A DNA stretch of 64,000 nucleotides from contig CM037790.1 of NCBI GenBank assembly GCA_021229015.1, positions 53,546,901 to 53,610,900 on the forward strand, read 5' to 3'. Source of the stretch: Solen grandis. Lineage: Eukaryota; Mollusca; Bivalvia; Adapedonta; Solenidae. The notes beneath the pieces are model-generated. The model ran no database searches. It saw only the letters and a program-made list of their open reading frames with translations, and was not told the origin of the DNA. Shown in pieces: positions 1-15,900 of this stretch; the first letter of the stretch is position 1; the number at the start of each line of letters is the position of its first letter. The translations under genes and the position numbers were made by a program.

Positions 1-708
1 GATGAGATATGGCAAAGTAGAACAATTTACCCTTAAAAGTTCATACATCATTTTATTGCCAAGATATTTTGTCCAAAACAACTATGCTTATTTCAATGAA
101 AACCCTTCAAAACCCCACAGACTCAATATGGGAACTGATTCTGTCTAAGTGTGAGGGTCAATAACTCTGTGGTGGCATCACCCATTGACATGTAAACAAA
201 TTATTGATAACTAGACTTCATGATTCATCAAGTCCCTTCAAATCTGCATGAACAAGATTATGCTAATGGATGAATGGATTACCAGTGCCATAACATACCC
301 AGGTCCATACTCAGGTACATACTCAGGTACAGTGGATTGGCTCCATATCAAGCACTGCCACACTGAGTACCATGTGACCATGATGTGTACCAAAGGTCAC
401 ACTATTGGTTAATTGTGATTTAGCAGTAACACAGCTATTTTTCACCTCACTATGGCACAGATCCAGTGTTGGAGATTTTACCATGACACATCATGTATAA
501 TTTTATATTGAAATGAAGGTAATTTGAGTCAGTGACTGCTTGGCCCAGGTACATGAATGTGAAATGAATAATAAATGACCTTTCTGACGTAAAAATAAAC
601 TGCACTAAAACAGACAGGCTGCAGAAGGCAGCAAAAGATGGATCCCTGGGGTATATGTCCCTGTCGGATAGATACAGCTTTCCAACATATATCTGAAGAT
701 TTACTTAC

Positions 709-908
709 TGTAGGTTGTATAGTTCAGTTTGAATGTGAAAGGTGATTCTGCCTTGAGAGTGGGGACCTTCACTTTAGGTGGCGTGTACACATACTGGATG
801 ATGATCACGTTGGTCCTGCTGAGGATGGTGGGCAGTGTTTTGTTGGTGAGGTTTAACGGAATCATGGGGTCTCGGATGGATGCTCCATCATAGATGTTCA
901 AGTTACCT
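709..908 (-). CDS. CUB gene exon 12: second half of CUB5
   Basis: Encodes GNLNIYDGASIRDP through FKLNYTTY, with a textbook NIYDG turn. Acceptor is CTTTACAG and donor CTACA|GTAAGT, ending in phase 1. The gene continues off the left edge; I see no further exon in 1-708. Confidence 0.85.
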
Positions 909-3900
909 CTGTAAAGTAGGAAGAACTAATCATGAAAGAGAACAAAAAATACATATTGGGACTTCATTGATACCAATCATGTAATACGGTCTGAATTCAA
1001 TCAAAATACAATTTGACGTTACTATTCATGACTTTTGACATCACTCATTTCTATTTTAAGCCAAACACCTGACACTTAAATAAACATACAAGAAACTTTT
1101 CTCATCACGAAAATGACATCTTCTCATTTATGATGTTTTGACTTCTCTGTCTTTCAACAAAGGCCATGAAATAAGACCTGACATAATAGCTGACATACCC
1201 AGCCTTGCTGGACCCATTCACAGTGATGTTCAGGGACAGGATATTGACAGACTTCTTAGTTCCATTCATCGGCACTTGGATGATCCACAGACATTCAACT
1301 GGTGCTGTCATGTTGGCTGGACTAGAGACATTTGTTCCAGACTGGTTGCGCAGACCGCCACATGCTGGAGATGGACAAACAAGGAGACATGATTATGATG
1401 ATAATTACCTCAATAAACAACACTAACTTTGACCCAGAAAGTAGTTTTTACAAGTGTAAACATCACTCTGTCATGATATGGACAGCTTATTAAAGACATC
1501 CAAAGTAGTTGGATGATAAACCCAGAAATAAAATGCAGTTATAAGGGTGCCATCACTGCCATGGTCCAGTGGTAATGTACATTGCTGCCTATCTGAAGGT
1601 TGTGGGTTCAAACTGCACTGGCAACAAGGAATTTTCATAAACTTTCCAGATGCAAAGTACTGGTCCAAAACAGGAATGGTCAACAGGGATAAGTATAAAT
1701 TGTAAGTATTTGTTTCTCAAGTGACACAAAATATTTGACTTTAGATTTAATGAATTTTGACCCACAGTTCCCAAACTCGATTGCAAAACTGAATTGGAGA
1801 AATGAAGATAAAACTGGATCAGGCAGACATCTACATACTGATGAAAGAAAGGTAAGGCAAAAAAAAAAAAGCTACGCTGATCAGGAACAAGTGGGCCATA
1901 ATGGCCCTAGAATGCTCAATAGAGAACATACAATTGATTAAAACAGTTCAAGTCACTTGATTCTATCTTGTTACCTTTAGCAGCAACTAGGTTTAAATTT
2001 CAGATACAAAGAATTCTTTAATTGGTCAACCATCTGAAGGCCTCATATTTCAAGGGTTCAAAAAAGCAATTATGGTTGAGGACTAAGAGGACATCATAGT
2101 AAAGCATGATTTACTTCTAAACGAAGAATTCAGGCGAAGAATTTTTTTACATTTTCCATGAAGAATACATGAGAAAACTAGCTACACCCCTACTTGGGGA
2201 CTTCATATTTCAACTTCATTTTAGGAATTATGGAAGATGGCTATAAGATGACCATAAGTGATTAAAAAAATTAAATCCTACCTAGGGCCTCATTTTTAAA
2301 ACAAGAGGGCCAAGATGGCCCTGTGTCGCTCACCTGAGTAAGATGGCTGTGTTAGGCATAATGACAAAAAATCTGGCATCTAAAAGTGTTTTTCTAACAT
2401 TTGACTAAGTGACCTACATATTGATCCTACCTGAATTTGCACTCAACTGGGAATTCATGCAGTCATCATTCATATTAAGTTTAACGAAGACTGGGACAAA
2501 AATGTAGGCCTCTAGAGTGTTCACAAGGTTTTTCTTAGATTTGACCTGGTGACCTAGTTTTTGACCTCATGTGACTCATTTTCAAACTCATCCAATATAT
2601 CAATTAGACAAACATCCTGACCAAATCTATTGAAGATTGGGCTAAAACTGTGGCCTGTAGGGTGTTCACATGGTTTTTCTAAGATTTGCCCTGGTGACCT
2701 AGTTTTTGACCCCACATTACCCAATTTCGAACTCATCCAAGATATCATGTAGACAAACATCCTGACCAAGTTTCGTGAACATTGGGCCAAAACTGTGGCC
2801 TGTATAGTGTTCACAAGGTTTTTCTAAGATTTGACCTGGTGACCTAGTTTTTGACCCCACATGACCCAATTTCGAACTCATCCGAGATATCATGTAGACA
2901 AACATCCTGATTAAGTTTCATGAGGATTGGGTCAAAACTGTGGCCTCTAGAGTGTTCACAAGGTTTTTCTAAGATTTGACCTAGTGACCTAGTTTTTGAC
3001 CCCACATGACCCAATTTCGAACTCATCTGAGATATTATGTAGACAAACATCCTGACTAAGTTTCATGAAGATTGGGCCAAATGTGTGGCCTGTAGAGTGT
3101 TCACAAGGTTTTTCTAAGATTTGACCTGGTGACCTAGTTTTTGACCCCACATGACCCAATATCGAACTCATCCGAGATATCATGTAGACAAATATCCTGA
3201 CCAAATTTTATGAAGATTGGGCTAAAACTGTGGCCTGTAGAGTGTTCACAAGGTTTTTCTAGGATTTGACCTAGTGACCTACTTTTTGACCCCACATGAC
3301 CCAATTTCGAACTCATCCGAGATATCATGTAGACAAACATCCTGATTAAGTTTGATGAAGATTTGGCCAAATTTGTGGCCTCTAGAGTGTTCACAAGGTT
3401 TTTCTAAGATTTGACCTAGTGACCTAGTTTTTGACCCCACATGACCCAATTTCGAACTCATCCGAGATATCATGTAGACAAACATCCTGACCAAGTTTCA
3501 TGAAGATTGGGCCAAAACTGTGGCCTCTAGAGTGTTCACAAGCAATTGTTGACGACGGACGACGCACGACGGACAAAAGGCGATCACAAAAGCTCACCCG
3601 AGCACAAGTGCTCAGGTGAGCTAAAAAAAGAAATCAAGTTTGTTTTAGCATAGGGCTATATGGTGGCTATCTGTGCCAAATGAAATCATATCATCATTCA
3701 TGCCTGGTTTCATCAATTTCTAACCAGTGTTTTCAGAGGAGAAGTCTTTTAAAACATATTGTTGACATCGCACATCACACAGGCGACAGACACAGGGTGA
3801 TCAGTATAGCTCACCTTGATCGTGACTTTGGTCAGCTAAAAGAGCCAAAATAAATGATAGCATGTGTATAACATAATGCCCCGTCCAAGTCTAACTGTTT

Positions 3901-6900
3901 TGGGTCCCAAAATTAAACAAGACACTGGTGTTGCAGGCAACACATAAGTCCCCTTTTGGAGGAGGTGCATAATCTCCATACTGCCATCTATTCACATATC
4001 AAATTTCATTAACCTACTTGTATACTTCCTGAGTAAAGGATCCATCTATTAAAACAATACTTAAAATATTTCTGTTACTATTGCAACAACAATTTGATCT
4101 AAGGAAAAAAAAAATAGGCCAAGTTTCATTAACTTAACTTATACATGTTATCACTGAATCAAGATTTCTGGATAGACAGAGGGCAAACCTATGGTCTAAA
4201 TCGGTGTAAACATCAGTAGGACTAATAAAGGGAGATAATTAAACAAGAGGGCCACAATCGCTCACCTGATTATAAATGAGCAATATATGTTGGATTTTTC
4301 ATATTGACCTACTTTTTGACCCCTACTTTTTGACCTAACTTCAAACCTGTCCAAGATTTTATGGAAACAAACATTCCGACCAATTTTCATGAAGATATGG
4401 CCAAAAATGTGCCCTCTAGAGTGTTAACAAGGTTTTTCTAAGATTGACCTCATGACTTGCTTTTTGACCCCACATGACCCAATTTTGAACTTGTCCAAGA
4501 TTTTTTGGAAACAAACATTCTGACCAAGTTTCATGAAGATTGAGCAAAAAATGTGGCCTCTAGAGCATTAACAAGGTTTTTCTAAGATTTGATCTCATGA
4601 CCTACTTTTTGACCCTACATGACCCAATTTGAACTTGTCCAAGATTTTTTGGAAAAACATCTGACAAGTTTCATGAAGATTGGGTCAAAAATGTGGCTTC
4701 TACAGTGTTAACAAGGTTTTACAAAGATTTGACCTCCTGACCTACATTTTGACCCCACATGACCCAAATTCGAACTTATCCAAGATTTTTTGGAAACTAA
4801 TATTCTGACCAAATTTCATGAAGATTGAGCTAAAGATATGGCCTCTAGAGTGTTAACAAGCCAAATTGTTGACGACGCACGTTGCACGCCAGGCGATCAC
4901 AAAAGCTCACCTTGAGCATGTTGTGCAGAGGTGAGCTAAAAATGAAACCAGGTAGAGCTATAAACTCTTTCACTCCTGCTAGTCACCATCTATGTATATC
5001 TTATATTTCAAGTCATCAAATCAACTATTTCAAGTCATCAAATCAACACCTTGTATAGTTTGCAAGTTACGGCCAAGGTTAAAAGTGACTTCAGACAGGA
5101 CAAAAACAATATCCCCCATCACCCCCCCCCATCTATCAATTTGGGGGAATTAGAAAGCCTGTTTGACTGGTCTTCCTATAAAAAATACTCACTCAGAATC
5201 TTGTAAGAGAGAGAGAAGCCCTGGCCAGGATTCATCCAGTTGACTGGCAGATCTGTACTGAACACGGCAGAGAGGTTACTGTTTGGAAGTATAACATCAG
5301 GTGGCAATGCCGTCCCACTGAACTTAGCTAGAACCTTTGGTGTCGCCCCTCTAGTCTGTAAGGATGAAAAAGTTTTTATGATAAGGACATGTTAGAACAC
5401 ATCTCTCTATACGTCAGAAATAATTGTCATCTTCAATTAGTATGGGTGTACAGTATATCGCAATATTTATTTGGGCAATATAATATTGCATTATGATTTT
5501 CAAATGTCATATAACTGAACTTCTATAATTACAGTCAAACTTCACTGACTCGAACACTGAAAACTGGAACATCATACTTTACTTGAATACATTTCACAGT
5601 CCCCGCATAAAATGTTCTTAATTCTTTATTGTTCAACCTGGGATGTGTCAAACACTGATGGCTGGAACTCAATTTCCTACCCCAGATTAAAAGTGCTATA
5701 TATTTCACACCTTTCGGTCAATCCTCCCTACTTGTGATGTTCGCTGACCGATGTTCGCTGGGGGACTTAATAGCAACCTGTGGCACAGCGTTTTTTTCAC
5801 ACGCTGTGATATTGGCACAATCAGCGGTTCAATAATTATCATATCAAAGTGTAATAAGATGATATAAGTTAATGTTGATCATGTTGCAAATTAAAGAAGG
5901 AATTTAATTGTTTTCAGCTATATTTCTTTTTTCATTTTTTATGCAAAATGAAACGTATGCAGGAAACGTTATGACTTGCACGTAGGCCGATATATGTCTA
6001 CATGTACGAGTACAAATTGTATGTGATCATTGATGTTTTTGCTTTGATCTTGACAGCTGCTGTTTTATTGATTTATATATGTTTTAAAAGAATAACAAAG
6101 ATAAGTTTGTTTTTTATTTAATGTTACCTCTATTATTATTTTGCCTACATTAAGACAAAATATGGTATCTACTTAAACTGATCAATTCTAAAGGACACCC
6201 TAATGATCAATCGTATTTTTGAATACATATACAAATGTAAATCATTAAAACCATGGTTGGGTCGAACCACCGATGACTAGAATTGCCGTTCCCCCAGCCT
6301 GTTCGAGTCACCGAAGTTCGACTGTATATGTTAAGCAAATATAAAAACTTCAATATATAGTATAAACAATCTGGAGAATTGTTTCAATAATCTTAGATCA
6401 CACCAGTCATTTTGAATAAAATTTAGATATCTCTTGATTAAAATATGAATGCTTCTTAATTAATGATCTTGATCTTGCTCCAAATATTATTTTCATAAAA
6501 CAATTCTGCTGAAAAAGATTTAAAGATTTAAATATATAGCAATATCATTTTCCCTGCCAATACCAGGGCCTAGTCATAAGTAGTGCAGGTAAGTAATGTG
6601 GCATGGACGGAAATGCGTTAAAAAATAACAAGAGGTACTCAATGGGACACCTCTGACACCTGCTGAAAGTCGGGTGACATACAAAAAGTAACAGACAGAT
6701 GGACAGACAGATGCTGGAGAAGTGATTCCTATGTATCACCTGCTGTAATGATGTCAAAGTGATAAAAATGACATATAATTATTGAGACTTCCCATTTGGA
6801 ATTTCAAAAATAAGAAAGAACTAGATGCCCATGGGCAACATGTCGAGCCGGTGGCCTAAGGTGCCCCTTTCACCTCTAATGTGACCCTGACCATGGAGCT

Positions 6901-9900
6901 AGGGACCCAACTCTTTCGTGTTATACATCATCTCATTGAGGCAAAACTTACTGCCAAATCATTTGAGAATCCTCTGATCTAGAGAAAAAGAACTGCCCAA
7001 AAATGCAAATCCAGTGTGATGACCTCACTTCTAAGTATGACCTTGACCTTGAAACTATGGACCCAACTCTTGTGCTTAACACTTCTGATCATTTAGGCAA
7101 ACATTACTGCCAACTTATTTGAAAATCCTTCTATCCATGTCTAGGTTACAGACAAGCAAATGACCTTTGACCTAGAAGTATGACCTTGACCTCTGAGCTA
7201 AGGTCAAAACTTTTGTACATGACAATCTGTCCAATTGAGGTAAACATAACTGCAAGTTTATTTGGAAATCCTGCCATCAATGTCTAAGTAACAGCCCAGA
7301 CAAGCAAATGTCCTTTAATCTCTATGTGCGACCTTGACCTTGGAGCTGCGGACCTAACTCTTGCGCCTGACACTCCATCTCATTGAGGTTAACATTAGTG
7401 CCAAGTTATTTAAAATCCATGTCTAAGTTACAGCCCAGACGAGCAAATCCAACTCCATGACATCTTACTTCTAGGTGTGACCTTGACCTTTGAGCTAGGG
7501 GCAAAACTCTTGTGCCTAACTCTAGGTCTAATTGAGGTTAACTTAACTACAAAGTTATTTGAAAACCCTGAGATCCATGTCTAAGTTACAGCCCAGAAAA
7601 GCAAATCCAACTCCATGACCTTTGACCTCATAGTGTGACCTAGACCTTTGAGCTAGGGACCAAACTCTTCTGCACGACACTACGCTTCATTGAGGTTAAC
7701 ATAACTGCCAAGCTGTTTGGAGATGCTTCAATCCATGTCTAAGTTACAACCTGGACAAGCAAATCCAACTCAATGACCTTTGACCTCTATGTATAACTTA
7801 AACATTGTGCACTATACACTGTCTCACTTAGCTTGACATTTGTGTCATATTATTTGAGAATCCCTCAATCCAAGGGGAAGTAACAGCACGGACATGCAAA
7901 AATGAACTCATTTTTGACCTTTGACCTCAAAGTATGACCTTAAACTTTGAACTATGATTCTGGTTCTTGAGCATGACACCCCGTCTCACTGAGCTTGACA
8001 TTTGTGTCAAGTTATTTGAGGATCCCCCCCAATTATGAAAGAGTAACATTTGACTTTTAAGTGTGACCCCGACCTTTGAGCTACGAATCTAGTTCTTGTG
8101 CATGACACTCCGTACTTAGAAAGAGTAACATTTGACTTTAAAGTGTGACCCCGACCTTTGAGCTACGAATCTAGTTCTTGTGCATGACACTCCGTCTCAC
8201 TGAGCTTGACATTTGTGCCAAATTATTTGAAAATCCTTCCATCCATGATGAAGTTAACAATAGATAATGACACTACTAATCTACCTCCATATTCACAACT
8301 TATGTACTTACATTTAGCTTTTCCCATCATGCTTTACCAATAAAATAAAAACTTCAGAAATCTAAAAACATCACATTGAATGTATTTTTTGTGAAAATAA
8401 TTAAATTTGAGGCTGAAGTCTATTTTAGGTATGAAAACTTTACCTAATAAGATGATCATTTCAGGTTTAAACTTAAACACTAACTTAAGGTGATTGATAT
8501 CCCCCATAATACTTTGTAACAGAAATAGGCCATAATTCTTATAAAATCCTTGACAAAGTTATCTGAAGACATTATCAACAACAGCTACCATGTAATGTGA
8601 CAGTAGGATGGGATGTGACAGAACACGAAAAGCGTGATTCATATAAAAGTCAGATCTGTTTTAACAGCTTAAGTTTCTAGGGCCTCACCTGTACAGTGAC
8701 ATTGTCTGATGGCGCCAGGAGTATGTCCTTTGCAGAGAAGAAGACCATGGAGTTATTCTGGGAGGGCAGCGTCAAGTTGCAGGCTGAATATACTGGATAT
8801 TGGTTTGGGTAGGCGGGGCTTGTGATCACACCAGAGGTCGCGTTTTGCCACCCGCAATTACTATCTGGAATAGGGAGACAGTAAATCATGGTAAATCAAT
8901 AGGTAAGATACTACAGCTGAGAGAGAGAGAGATGGAGAGAGAGATGGAGATGTTAATTTCACAATCAGGATAAAGCACTTATCTGTGGTTCCTAAAATTT
9001 TAAATTAATTTTTTTTCACTAAAATACAAAATGTACTTCAGTATGAATTTCTGGCTAATCCTTTATCTTATAAATATTTGTATGCAAATTCAATGATTCT
9101 GTGGCTACACTATCATATGAGCGAGACTGCCGTTTGCCGAGGCATCAAAACCCTTTCAAATGAGGTTAAGGATATTGCCTACAGATGCAATAAAGAGTTG
9201 AGTATGATCTGAAATTTACAAGAACCAGTGGTGATGTCACACTTACTGTCCTTCCAGAACACTGCATGCACATACACTGCTGAGCAGTTGTTCGTCAGGG
9301 GGCCCTTCACAACCAGCCTGTAATACACCAAGCACTTTAACTTCTTTTCTATTCTTTATACCATTTGGAAATTCTTCTTAAACAGATCAAAACCATTTAA
9401 TATTGTAATTTTAATGCAAAAACAGTATAGTTTTTAAGGTTGAAAAACAGTAAAAGACAAAATCGAGACAAAAGAAAGTCATATAGTCACCCTTGATTAT
9501 TCACCATCAGCCAGACTAAAATCATGCAGGTCACTGATGATTTGACCAGGTAACCCCTGAAATCAGCTATAGCCTGTTGGAGGAGCTGGGTTCTTTATTG
9601 TAAATGATTTGCAGACTATCTAGAAAGTACCTCCATTAATTAAAAGCACCACAAACAGTGCAGTTTCTTGATACACTGGTATACAGACATTCAACTTTTC
9701 ATGAACTAATGTAGATTCCTTACCTTGGTGGATATCCCATGGGAAACTTTATCGGTGGAGCAGACGTGAAGTTCCCACTGAATGTGACCAACGGGGTGCT
9801 GTTATTGTATCCTTGGTAAACCTCCAGTGTGGTCAAGTTACACAGGCTAAGTGTGTTCAGTCCATCAAGTTTCAGGATAATAGATTCTCCTGCAATATGA

Positions 9901-12900
9901 GAAAAACAACAACTCATAACTAGAACTGCCATTGTAATGGCGCATATACCCCCCACATGTCACTTTGTCACAGGGATTTTAATACAAATAACATGTAGGT
10001 CAGAGACATGTAAATGTATTGGCTCAACAAGGAAAATAAATAATATTAACACATACATTAATTTATTTGGATGAAGGCCCACTAAGTATTGTTCAGCTCC
10101 ATTATTACACTGTTCTGTTCAGCTCCATTATAACACTGTACTGTTCCGGTCCATTATTACACTGTACTGTTCAGCTCCATTATAACACTGTACTGTTCCG
10201 GTCCATTATTACACTGTACTGTTCAGGTCCATTATTACACTATATTGTACAGCTGCATTACATTGTACTGTTCAGATCCATTATAATTACACTATATTGT
10301 ACTGCTTTATTACACTGTACTGTTCAGGTCCATTATTACACTGTATTGTTCAAGTCCGTTATTACACTGTACTGTTCAGGTCCATTATTACACTGTACTA
10401 TGCAGCTTCATTATTACACTTTGCTGATATCTTTAATACTTTTTGAGTAACGGCCCGGACAAAAATTAAGTATGAAAATTTACAAAGGACAATAACTCCA
10501 AAATTACACGACAGAGAGTTATGGTTCTTGTTCACTCCCCCCTCCCCGGGCAAAAATTAAGTATGAAAATTTACAAAGGACAATAACTCCAAAATTATGC
10601 AACAGAAAGTTATGGTTCTTGATCACTGCACTTCCCCTCAATGAGATCTATCAACATATGAAGTTTCATCTTGATGCCTTTTATACTTTTTGAGTTACAG
10701 CCCGGACAAAAATTAAGTATGAAAATTTACAAAGGGCAATAACTCCAAAATTATGCAACAGAGAGTTATGGTTCTTGGTCACTGCACGCCCCCTCAATGA
10801 AATCTATCCACATATGAAGTTTCATCTTGATGCCTTTTATACTTTTTGAGTTACGGCCCGGACAAAGAAACCGGCAGACGGACGGATGACCGGACGGACG
10901 GCCAGACAGACAAGCTGAATCCAGTATACCCCCCTTACAACTTCGTTGTGCGGGAGGCATAATGATGCAAGACAGGAACTTGATATCTGCGAGTCGGATG
11001 TGTTGCCAGACTATATGACTTATCTGTTGATAGTAAAGATGCCAGTTTGTCACTTTCTTTTAAGGATGGGATATTAATGCACAGTGATGTTGCCATCAAA
11101 CAGAGAAAGGCTTATAAAGATCAAATAAAAAATGTAAGGACTATTATAACTTTAACATATTATCAAGTATAATGAAACATGACTGATTTTTTGTTGTTTA
11201 ACCCTTTTCCTGATAAGAACACCAATAAAAATGACCTATGCAAACATGCTTACAAGTTTGAAAGATTCTCATTCCCTCAACTTTGCATCTCATTCTAACT
11301 TGAAATACACTAATAAAATTAATCAAAGGGGAATAACTCCAAAAATGCACAAGGTAGAGTTATGGTTCTTGCACACTGCACTTCAGGCATTGCAAGAAAC
11401 ATACATATCAAGTCATTCCAAGTTATGGTGACAAAGTTATGCTACGAACAAGCAGATGGGGACACCGCCGCCGCCAACCAAAGTAACCCCTATATGTCAA
11501 CTGACTCTAGTCAGGCGACACAAAAACTAGTGCTATCACTTTTGATGAATAACATGAACACCTTTAAGAAGTTTCAAGTCAACCTTTGACTTATTGCTGA
11601 GATGTAAACCTGACAGTATGTTGTATACAAAACATAACCAAAATGTTCAAAAATGGCCATAACCTTGATACAGTTAGCTGCAATTATCTGCAGGATTAAT
11701 CATTATTCCAGGTGTTAGGGCATTATCAGTAACAGTTACAACATGTGATGCGTGATGTGATGTATGTGATATGACATGTTGCACGTAGTTACTATATAGC
11801 CCCCCCCCCCCCATTTCACTTTAGGAACAGGGGTTTTAAGCATTAAATTCATAAAAGGAAAACAGACTCCATCCCCCTGGAGGCCATGCTTTTAAACAGA
11901 TTCAAATGTTTGAACAACCTAAGTAGAGAGTCATCTATAAGGAACATTATTTTTTCCTCTGGCAGCCATGCAAAAAAACTGATCAACATGATTTGAACAA
12001 TCTTGTTACAGAAAGTAACCCAAAAATCAATTAAATGTAAAATCAAATGTCAATGTAAAATTAGTTTCAAATCCAGCCAATGATTTTGTACCAGACATAA
12101 AACAAAAACAACAACAAAAAACAACAACAAAAAAACACCAAGATATATTATACTTCATAATAGTCATAATAAAGGAAAATGGCCCTGCCCCTGATAGCCA
12201 TTTTTTTTAAAAGTTATTAGAGCAATCCTGGATGTGTCATCCATGGAAAATCTGTGAACTGTGCCAAAACCAGACTGATCTTCCACTCAGGTGAGCTATA
12301 ATGTACCAAGAGCACAATCTGTTACTCAGAATAGTACACATACAAACCATAAACAGCATAATAATTGCAAGCATTAAGCAGTTGTCTGGATAAACATTAC
12401 AATTCAGAAAGACAAATATGGTAGGGTTTAAATAGAGTACAATTTATATATTCCAGTTGAAAATGTTAATGTTAGATTCATTGAGGTTGAAAAAACACAT
12501 GTGTACAAGACCATATGTACATTTTATATTTACCTGAACTGATGACAGAGTTGCACATTGACTGGTTTGCTCGACTGACGAGGGAAAACTGTCCGCTGCT
12601 GGCCTGGAGGAGCTGGTTACAGTCTGAAAAGTATCATCACCACCGCTAACACCATCTTTAATCACACAAATTGTAGTTAGACAACCTGCCCCGCAACTAT
12701 TAAGTCATGGGTTTGAAACTTGAGCATGACATATCAAAGTTGAAAAATATGTACTGGTATAGTGAACAGCTTGGCACAAAATATGTAACATGGCCAGTTG
12801 TCATGAAAATGTGACTGGATGGTGTATCATGCCACTTATCTACAGTGAGATAGAACTGTCTCATAAGCTCCCCACCTGACAGAAAACCTTGACACATTAA

Positions 12901-15900
12901 AGCCAATAAAATACACAAATAATGTATAAACATTGATAAATTATAACAAATCTTAATCAAGACACAAGTGTTCTTTGGAACACATGTGTCACCTGTTGAA
13001 GTGTGATAGAAAAAGTTTGATGGAACAGATGGACAGACGGATGACAGAAAAGTGATCCCTATGTATCACCTCTGCTTACAGCAGACCTTTACAATAATGA
13101 CTGACTATACTTATCACTTTAATATATCAAATAATTTTGATTTTCTATAATAATTTAATTCCAACAATTAAAAAAAATAACAAAAATAATTCAAACTAGA
13201 ACTGTCGCCTAAGGGCTTACTAATACCCCCCCGCAAGTGTTTTTGTCAAACATNNNNNNNNNNNNNNNNNNNNNNNNNNNNNNNNNNNNNNNNNNNNNNN
13301 NNNNNNNNNNNNNNNNNNNNNNNNNNNNNNNNNNNNNNNNNNNNNNNNNNNNNGCATTGATAGCGATGATGTCACAAACATGTACACTGGTGTCGGAGAA
13401 CAGACTGGTACAGTGGAGAGTTCAGCAGTTGTCAGTCATAACATTCTTTGAGGACATTTTCCCATCATGCCTCCAAAAAATGGTCGGCACGGAAAAGCAT
13501 GTAAAACGCTTTGATCCAAAAATGCGTCAAATTGTTGAAGAAAAACGATACTTTTTAGATTTAAGGTCTATTCAAACAGAGTATGCCAGTGCAGAGGACA
13601 TTTATGCCATGAAACATAACCTTCAGACTCTACCATTTGGAGAACAGCGGCAAACATTTGAGCCAGATTTTCGACTGACCATCCCTACCCAACAATTTAT
13701 GCGCAGTCCCCGGTACAACTATGCCAATCCTGCTCGATTTACCCAAATTAATCAACTTGAGAGTCCTACAAGGTCAAATGCAGCTGTAAAGATTACCCCG
13801 TCTGAAGAAGAACATAGAAATACTAATTTTGAAAAATCGCCTGAGTTAAAAAGAAGAAAATCAAAGAGAGATAAATCACCAAAACCTTCGAATGAGGAAG
13901 CTGTTAGTTTTGATGATCAAAATCCAGTCAGAAAAAGTAAAAGAAAGATAAAGAGAAAGCGAGACGCTGACAATAACAAATCATTTGACGACAACATTCC
14001 TAATGGGGGCTACCATCTAGATCCAGAGTATCTGACAGTTCCAGTCACACATGTGCAGCCATCTGCTTTCAGTGGCAGACGACAATATTCAGAAAATGAT
14101 CTGGTTGATACCCACATTGCAGCTGGCCTGGGCCCCTTTCCAGTGAGACATGTCCAGTTCCCGGTTCAACAGAACAGTAAAGTGGCCCCAGCACCAGGTC
14201 AACTGGACATTGGAGTCATTTCTGACTCCTACATGTGACCATTTGAGGACTAAGTCTGACTGAGATGTATAAACAAGGACTTATTACGATGTCTTAAGCA
14301 GATAGACTTTGGAATCTGATGGAGGGGTTGATAGCACAGCTGATAACTATACAGAAGGTTATCATTTATATAAAGTAAAGTGTTGACACATGACTGCTTA
14401 AAACTGGCTGATTGCCTAGCACAGGTGACTGCTGCATCAGATCAACCTGTATACAGTCCTGTATATCTTTTGAGATCAGGCGGTGGTTCATACTGCACAA
14501 GATATAGATATTTTTGCCAATATTTTATTGTCTTTTTAATATGTATAAGGGACTTTGTCCTTGGAGGCCAATTCAGTGTAAAGGTCATCATGCATGGGAC
14601 CTATTGTTAGAGAATGACAGTATCACAAGACTGATATTGATTTACTTGGCTAGACATATGAATATCATAGAGTAGCACATGATTACGTAGTGGACATAAC
14701 AATGTCTGCATAGGGTAATTTAATCATTTCATAGAAATGTTTGAATCATATTAGAGAGCCACACAGAAAAGGATGTTTGAATACAGAGCATTTGTTTCAC
14801 AAACAGTTTCCGAAAGTGGTAGCAGATCAAATGTACGTTTTCCATTGTTTAAATTGTGTTGCAAAGAGACATCTGTGTTATTGTCAAGCATTGAATGTAA
14901 TGCTAAAGTTGATAATGAAATACCAAAAGTATAATTAGCTGATCCAAATATTTTTACAAAAGTGCAGAATTAATCCTAGTGAACATTAAAATGATAAATA
15001 AACATTGTTGTTCACTTGTTTTGTGAACAAAGCATAAAGTTTAATGCTGAAATACAACAAATTTATTTGCTTTTTTTTTTACTTTGTTGGTTTTATTATG
15101 TGATACAGCAATTTTGAATTATAAAATTATTTTTATTTTTACATTGTTCATATCCTGAATATATTTTTCTGTTAAGTTTGATACTTTTGATTTAAATATT
15201 TTTCAATATTTGTTTGTCTGCTTTTGAAATCCAGTGCATTAAAGACGATTGAAACATAAATCTGACCTGTGAATATATGCCCAAACCCTCTGACTCACAT
15301 TTCATCTGTCTCTGGTTACTTGCCAAACCCTCATACTTCAGGAGCAAATCACAAACTAAATGCAAGATCTTTATCTTGTAACAAGTGTCACGAGTGTACA
15401 CATACATGTATGTACATATTTATTAATGTTCTGTCTTTTTAATGCTAAAAGCTGCATTTAAATGACTAGGTTCAAATTTGACCATCAATACTGAGTGATA
15501 TATACAAAATGCAATACTTAAATATCTAGAAGCCTATTTTATCATCTTGTAATAAAATGCCTAAATATTTCATACAATGACAAAAATTGCTCTATGAAAC
15601 TATTCATGTCATGCTGTTTACTCAATTTTTTTGTCAATCAAGAACACATGAATGTGTTCCTTCCTAATTACTTAAGATTTCAAACATTACTTAGTGTACA
15701 GTATAGTGGAGTTTTAGCCAGAACATGACAGTGAGTACCAGTAACTAGACTTGCAGACTGACCTAGTTTCCTGCTGCTAGTTGGTGTTTACCATGGCTGT
15801 AGCAGTATTTCTATAGTTAAGTGACATCTTGCTTTTCATCGGCACAGGAACACCAGAGTACACAGAGGCATGTAGGTAGAAACACTGACCTACTGTATGC

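Noticed and set aside
2554..3494. Series of similar ~70-residue minus-strand frames (MFVYMISRMSSKLGHVG...)
   Set aside because: They arise from the 145-bp core of family-1 repeats, shift frame from unit to unit, and recur in copies E, G and I.
10067..10450. 127-residue frame with HYYTVLFSSIITLYCSG repeats
   Set aside because: Product of the 26-bp minisatellite, not a protein gene.
13237..13353. Start codon at 13237 for the 13354-14238 gene
   Set aside because: It would have to read through 100 Ns and begins in a dispersed repeat head; the true start is unknown.
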